A DNA stretch of 58,938 bases from NCBI RefSeq assembly GCF_014695375.1, contig NZ_JACJOG010000011.1, positions 1 through 58,938 of the forward strand, in the 5' to 3' direction. The stretch's first letter is position 1. The number at the start of each line of letters is the position of its first letter. Both the position numbers and the translations under genes were made by a program. The notes below the pieces were generated by a model, which made no database searches, was not told the DNA's origin, and worked only from the letters and a program-made list of their open reading frames with translations. Below are positions 57,937 through 58,938 of this stretch, piece after piece. This DNA comes from Coleofasciculus sp. FACHB-T130. Its GTDB lineage: Bacteria; Cyanobacteriota; Cyanobacteriia; Cyanobacteriales; FACHB-T130.

Positions 57937-58329
57937 ATGCCTGCTCCCTACACCTATGACCTGCGCCAAAAAGCAATCGAAGCGGTTAAACGAGGAGAAC
58001 GCAAAACAAACGTAGCGAAGATGTTTAACATCAGTCGTAATAGCCTAGACCTATGGCTGAAGCGGGAAGCACAAACGGGGGATTGTCAAGCCATCACCCA
58101 CTTTCAAAAAGGCTGTCGCCATAAAATTACTGATTGGGAACGCTTTCGAGCGTTTGCTCAACAGTATGGAGGCAAGACCCAGGCGCAGATGGCGAAGCTG
58201 TGGGGCGATAAAGTGACGCAGCAAAACATCAGCCATGCCCTAAAAAAGATTGGTTTGACCCGTAAAAAAAAACATATGGGTATCGAGAACCGGATGAGTC
58301 CAAGCGTCAAGCCTTTCAAGCCCGATTGA
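57937..58329 (+). CDS. IS630 transposase ORF A (helix-turn-helix part)
   Basis: The 130-residue product has the N-terminal DNA-binding region of IS630 transposases: YDLRQKAIEAVKRGERKTNVAKMFNISRNSLDLWL (winged helix, 6-40) and WGDKVTQQNISHALKKIGLTRKKK. Its frame ends at 58329 after passing the A9 run at 58264-58272. A -1 slip on that run continues in the frame of ORF B with TYGYREPDESKRQAFQARLK, the normal linker, so a fusion transposase of about 295 residues is expected by programmed frameshifting. ATG at 57937. Confidence 0.85.
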   Translation: MPAPYTYDLRQKAIEAVKRGERKTNVAKMFNISRNSLDLWLKREAQTGDCQAITHFQKGCRHKITDWERFRAFAQQYGGKTQAQMAKLWGDKVTQQNISHALKKIGLTRKKKHMGIENRMSPSVKPFKPD

Positions 58330-58820
58330 AGCGTATCCCCTATCCTCAAGTCGTATACGTGGATGAAGCAGGCATCGATAACCGAGATGACTATCCCTAT
58401 GGCTACTGCCAGAGGGGAAAACGCTTCTATGCCCTCAAGTGTGGCAAACGCACTGGGCGAGTCAGTTGGATTGCCGCACTCAAACTCGGAAAGTTATTTG
58501 CACCGATGACCTTTGTCGGCTCCTGTAATCGGGACTTGTTTGAGCAGTGGTTAGGAGAGTGTCTGGTCCCGCAATTGCACCCAGGGGATGTGATTGTCAT
58601 TGATAATGCTAGTTTCCACCATTCTCAGACGATTGAGGAAATTGTCACAGAAGCCGGGTGTGAAATCTGGTATCTGCCTCCCTATTCTCCAGACTTGAAC
58701 AAGATCGAGCATTGGTGGAGTGTGCTGAAAAATTGGATGCGGCAACGCTGGGATGAGTTTGATAGCGTTCGCGATTGTGTTGATGCTGCTTTCAAACAAT
58801 GTCCTAACGTATTTGCGTAA
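58326..58820 (+). CDS. IS630 transposase ORF B (DDE catalytic part)
   Basis: This frame holds the DDE nuclease: VVYVDEAGIDNRDDYPYGY (first Asp), GDVIVIDNASFHHSQTIEEI (second Asp) and YLPPYSPDLNKIEHWWSVLK (Glu). It is produced as a fusion with ORF A by a -1 frameshift at the A9 run at 58264-58272. The ATG at 58326 overlaps the ORF A stop by four bases and could allow separate translation, but such a product would lack DNA binding. All three catalytic positions are intact. Confidence 0.85.
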   Translation: MKRIPYPQVVYVDEAGIDNRDDYPYGYCQRGKRFYALKCGKRTGRVSWIAALKLGKLFAPMTFVGSCNRDLFEQWLGECLVPQLHPGDVIVIDNASFHHSQTIEEIVTEAGCEIWYLPPYSPDLNKIEHWWSVLKNWMRQRWDEFDSVRDCVDAAFKQCPNVFA

Positions 58821-58938
58821 CGCTATAAATACCAAAGTTGAGCACCAGCCGCTCGAATCAACTGCTCAATCCGCCCGCCCTTGTGAAAGGTAGCATTGTC
58901 CATAATCACCACTTGTCCAGGTTCCAGTACCGGGATTA

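Larger units (their letters stand above)
57876..58825 (+). mobile_element. IS630-family element, inner copy, intact
   Basis: The 950-bp element begins TAGCATTAC and, read on the other strand, TAGCGTTAC at its right end. The terminal inverted repeats continue for about 25 bp to a common CGTTAGGAC. A TA dinucleotide flanks both sides (57874-57875, 58826-58827), the target duplication known for IS630/Tc1-mariner elements. Both ORFs are open, so it could be active. It sits inside a second IS630 transposase gene. Confidence 0.92.
57724..58938 (-). mobile_element. IS630-family element, outer copy, interrupted and cut by the window end
   Basis: The left end TAGCAATCGCC… TTAGGAC is at 57724-57748 next to a TA at 57722-57723. 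The minus-strand transposase is visible in two parts: the C-terminus (57742-57873: PPYSPDLNKIENCWSWLKSR and on to the stop) and a more N-terminal piece (58828-58938: QVVIMDNATFHKGGRIEQLI). Between them a second IS630 element has inserted. The other end lies beyond 58938. The two pieces join in frame when the insert is removed, at QLWYLPPYSPDL. Confidence 0.85.

Overview
The window is cyanobacterial chromosome. It carries many HIP1 octamers (GCGATCGC and one-off variants), a Psb28 photosystem II factor, a PsbP-like lipoprotein, a HetZ-family protein, CAX and DUF2243 membrane proteins, and several families of short palindromic or tandem repeats. A hetZ homologue, heptamer repeats and a CyRepA1-type replication protein fit a large-genome, probably filamentous cyanobacterium. 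hetZ alone does not prove that it makes heterocysts. I saw no tRNA, rRNA or CRISPR array.

Layout. 1-2000: an IS5-family element disrupted by a second IS5-family element; both ends and both target duplications are readable. 2250-9951: PHP phosphoesterase, molybdate-type ABC ATPase, HetZ, Sua5/YciO, LarC, class D beta-lactamase and a class V aminotransferase. 10167-14745: DUF697 protein, relic toxin-antitoxin pair, RecJ, DUF218 protein. 15038-21561: C-terminal processing protease, four-helix-bundle protein inside heptamer repeats, MoaB, Psb28, DUF99, Ca2+/H+ antiporter, EamA transporter. 21747-22986: DAHP synthase (aroF) behind two tandem aromatic-rich leader peptides, each followed by an attenuator-like hairpin set. 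23085-27109: SWIM and SNF2-helicase pair. 27300-27840: candidate structured RNA. 28146-35154: CPA2 antiporter, Crp-family regulator, a 50-residue small protein, CheR, AI-2E-type permease, a small conserved protein. 35233-40311: one strand carrying four related uncharacterised proteins, Maf and a PsbP-like lipoprotein. 40599-49637: cytochrome P450, two unknown membrane proteins, two secreted-type hydrolases, DUF2243, an ATP-grasp ligase and an isoaspartyl peptidase. 50039-57628: CyRepA1 replication protein, adenylate cyclase, truncated universal stress protein and a tyrosine recombinase, which suggests an integrated element edge. 57724-58938: an IS630 element split by a second IS630 element with clean TA duplications.

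The main discovery candidate is the aroF leader. Two short ORFs encode MFISSFYFYWFRTVHRQ and MTYFSSWFYGFYFWPTSSG, in which 7 of 17 and 9 of 19 residues are Phe, Tyr or Trp. The 3' end of each ORF is complementary to the 5' arm of a downstream U-tailed terminator hairpin. This is the geometry of ribosome-mediated transcription attenuation, present here twice in series and apparently sensing all three aromatic amino acids in front of the first enzyme of their shared pathway. The second candidate is the four-gene cassette at 35233-38858, whose products share a hydrophobic-[DE]-G-D-I motif followed by a long helix.
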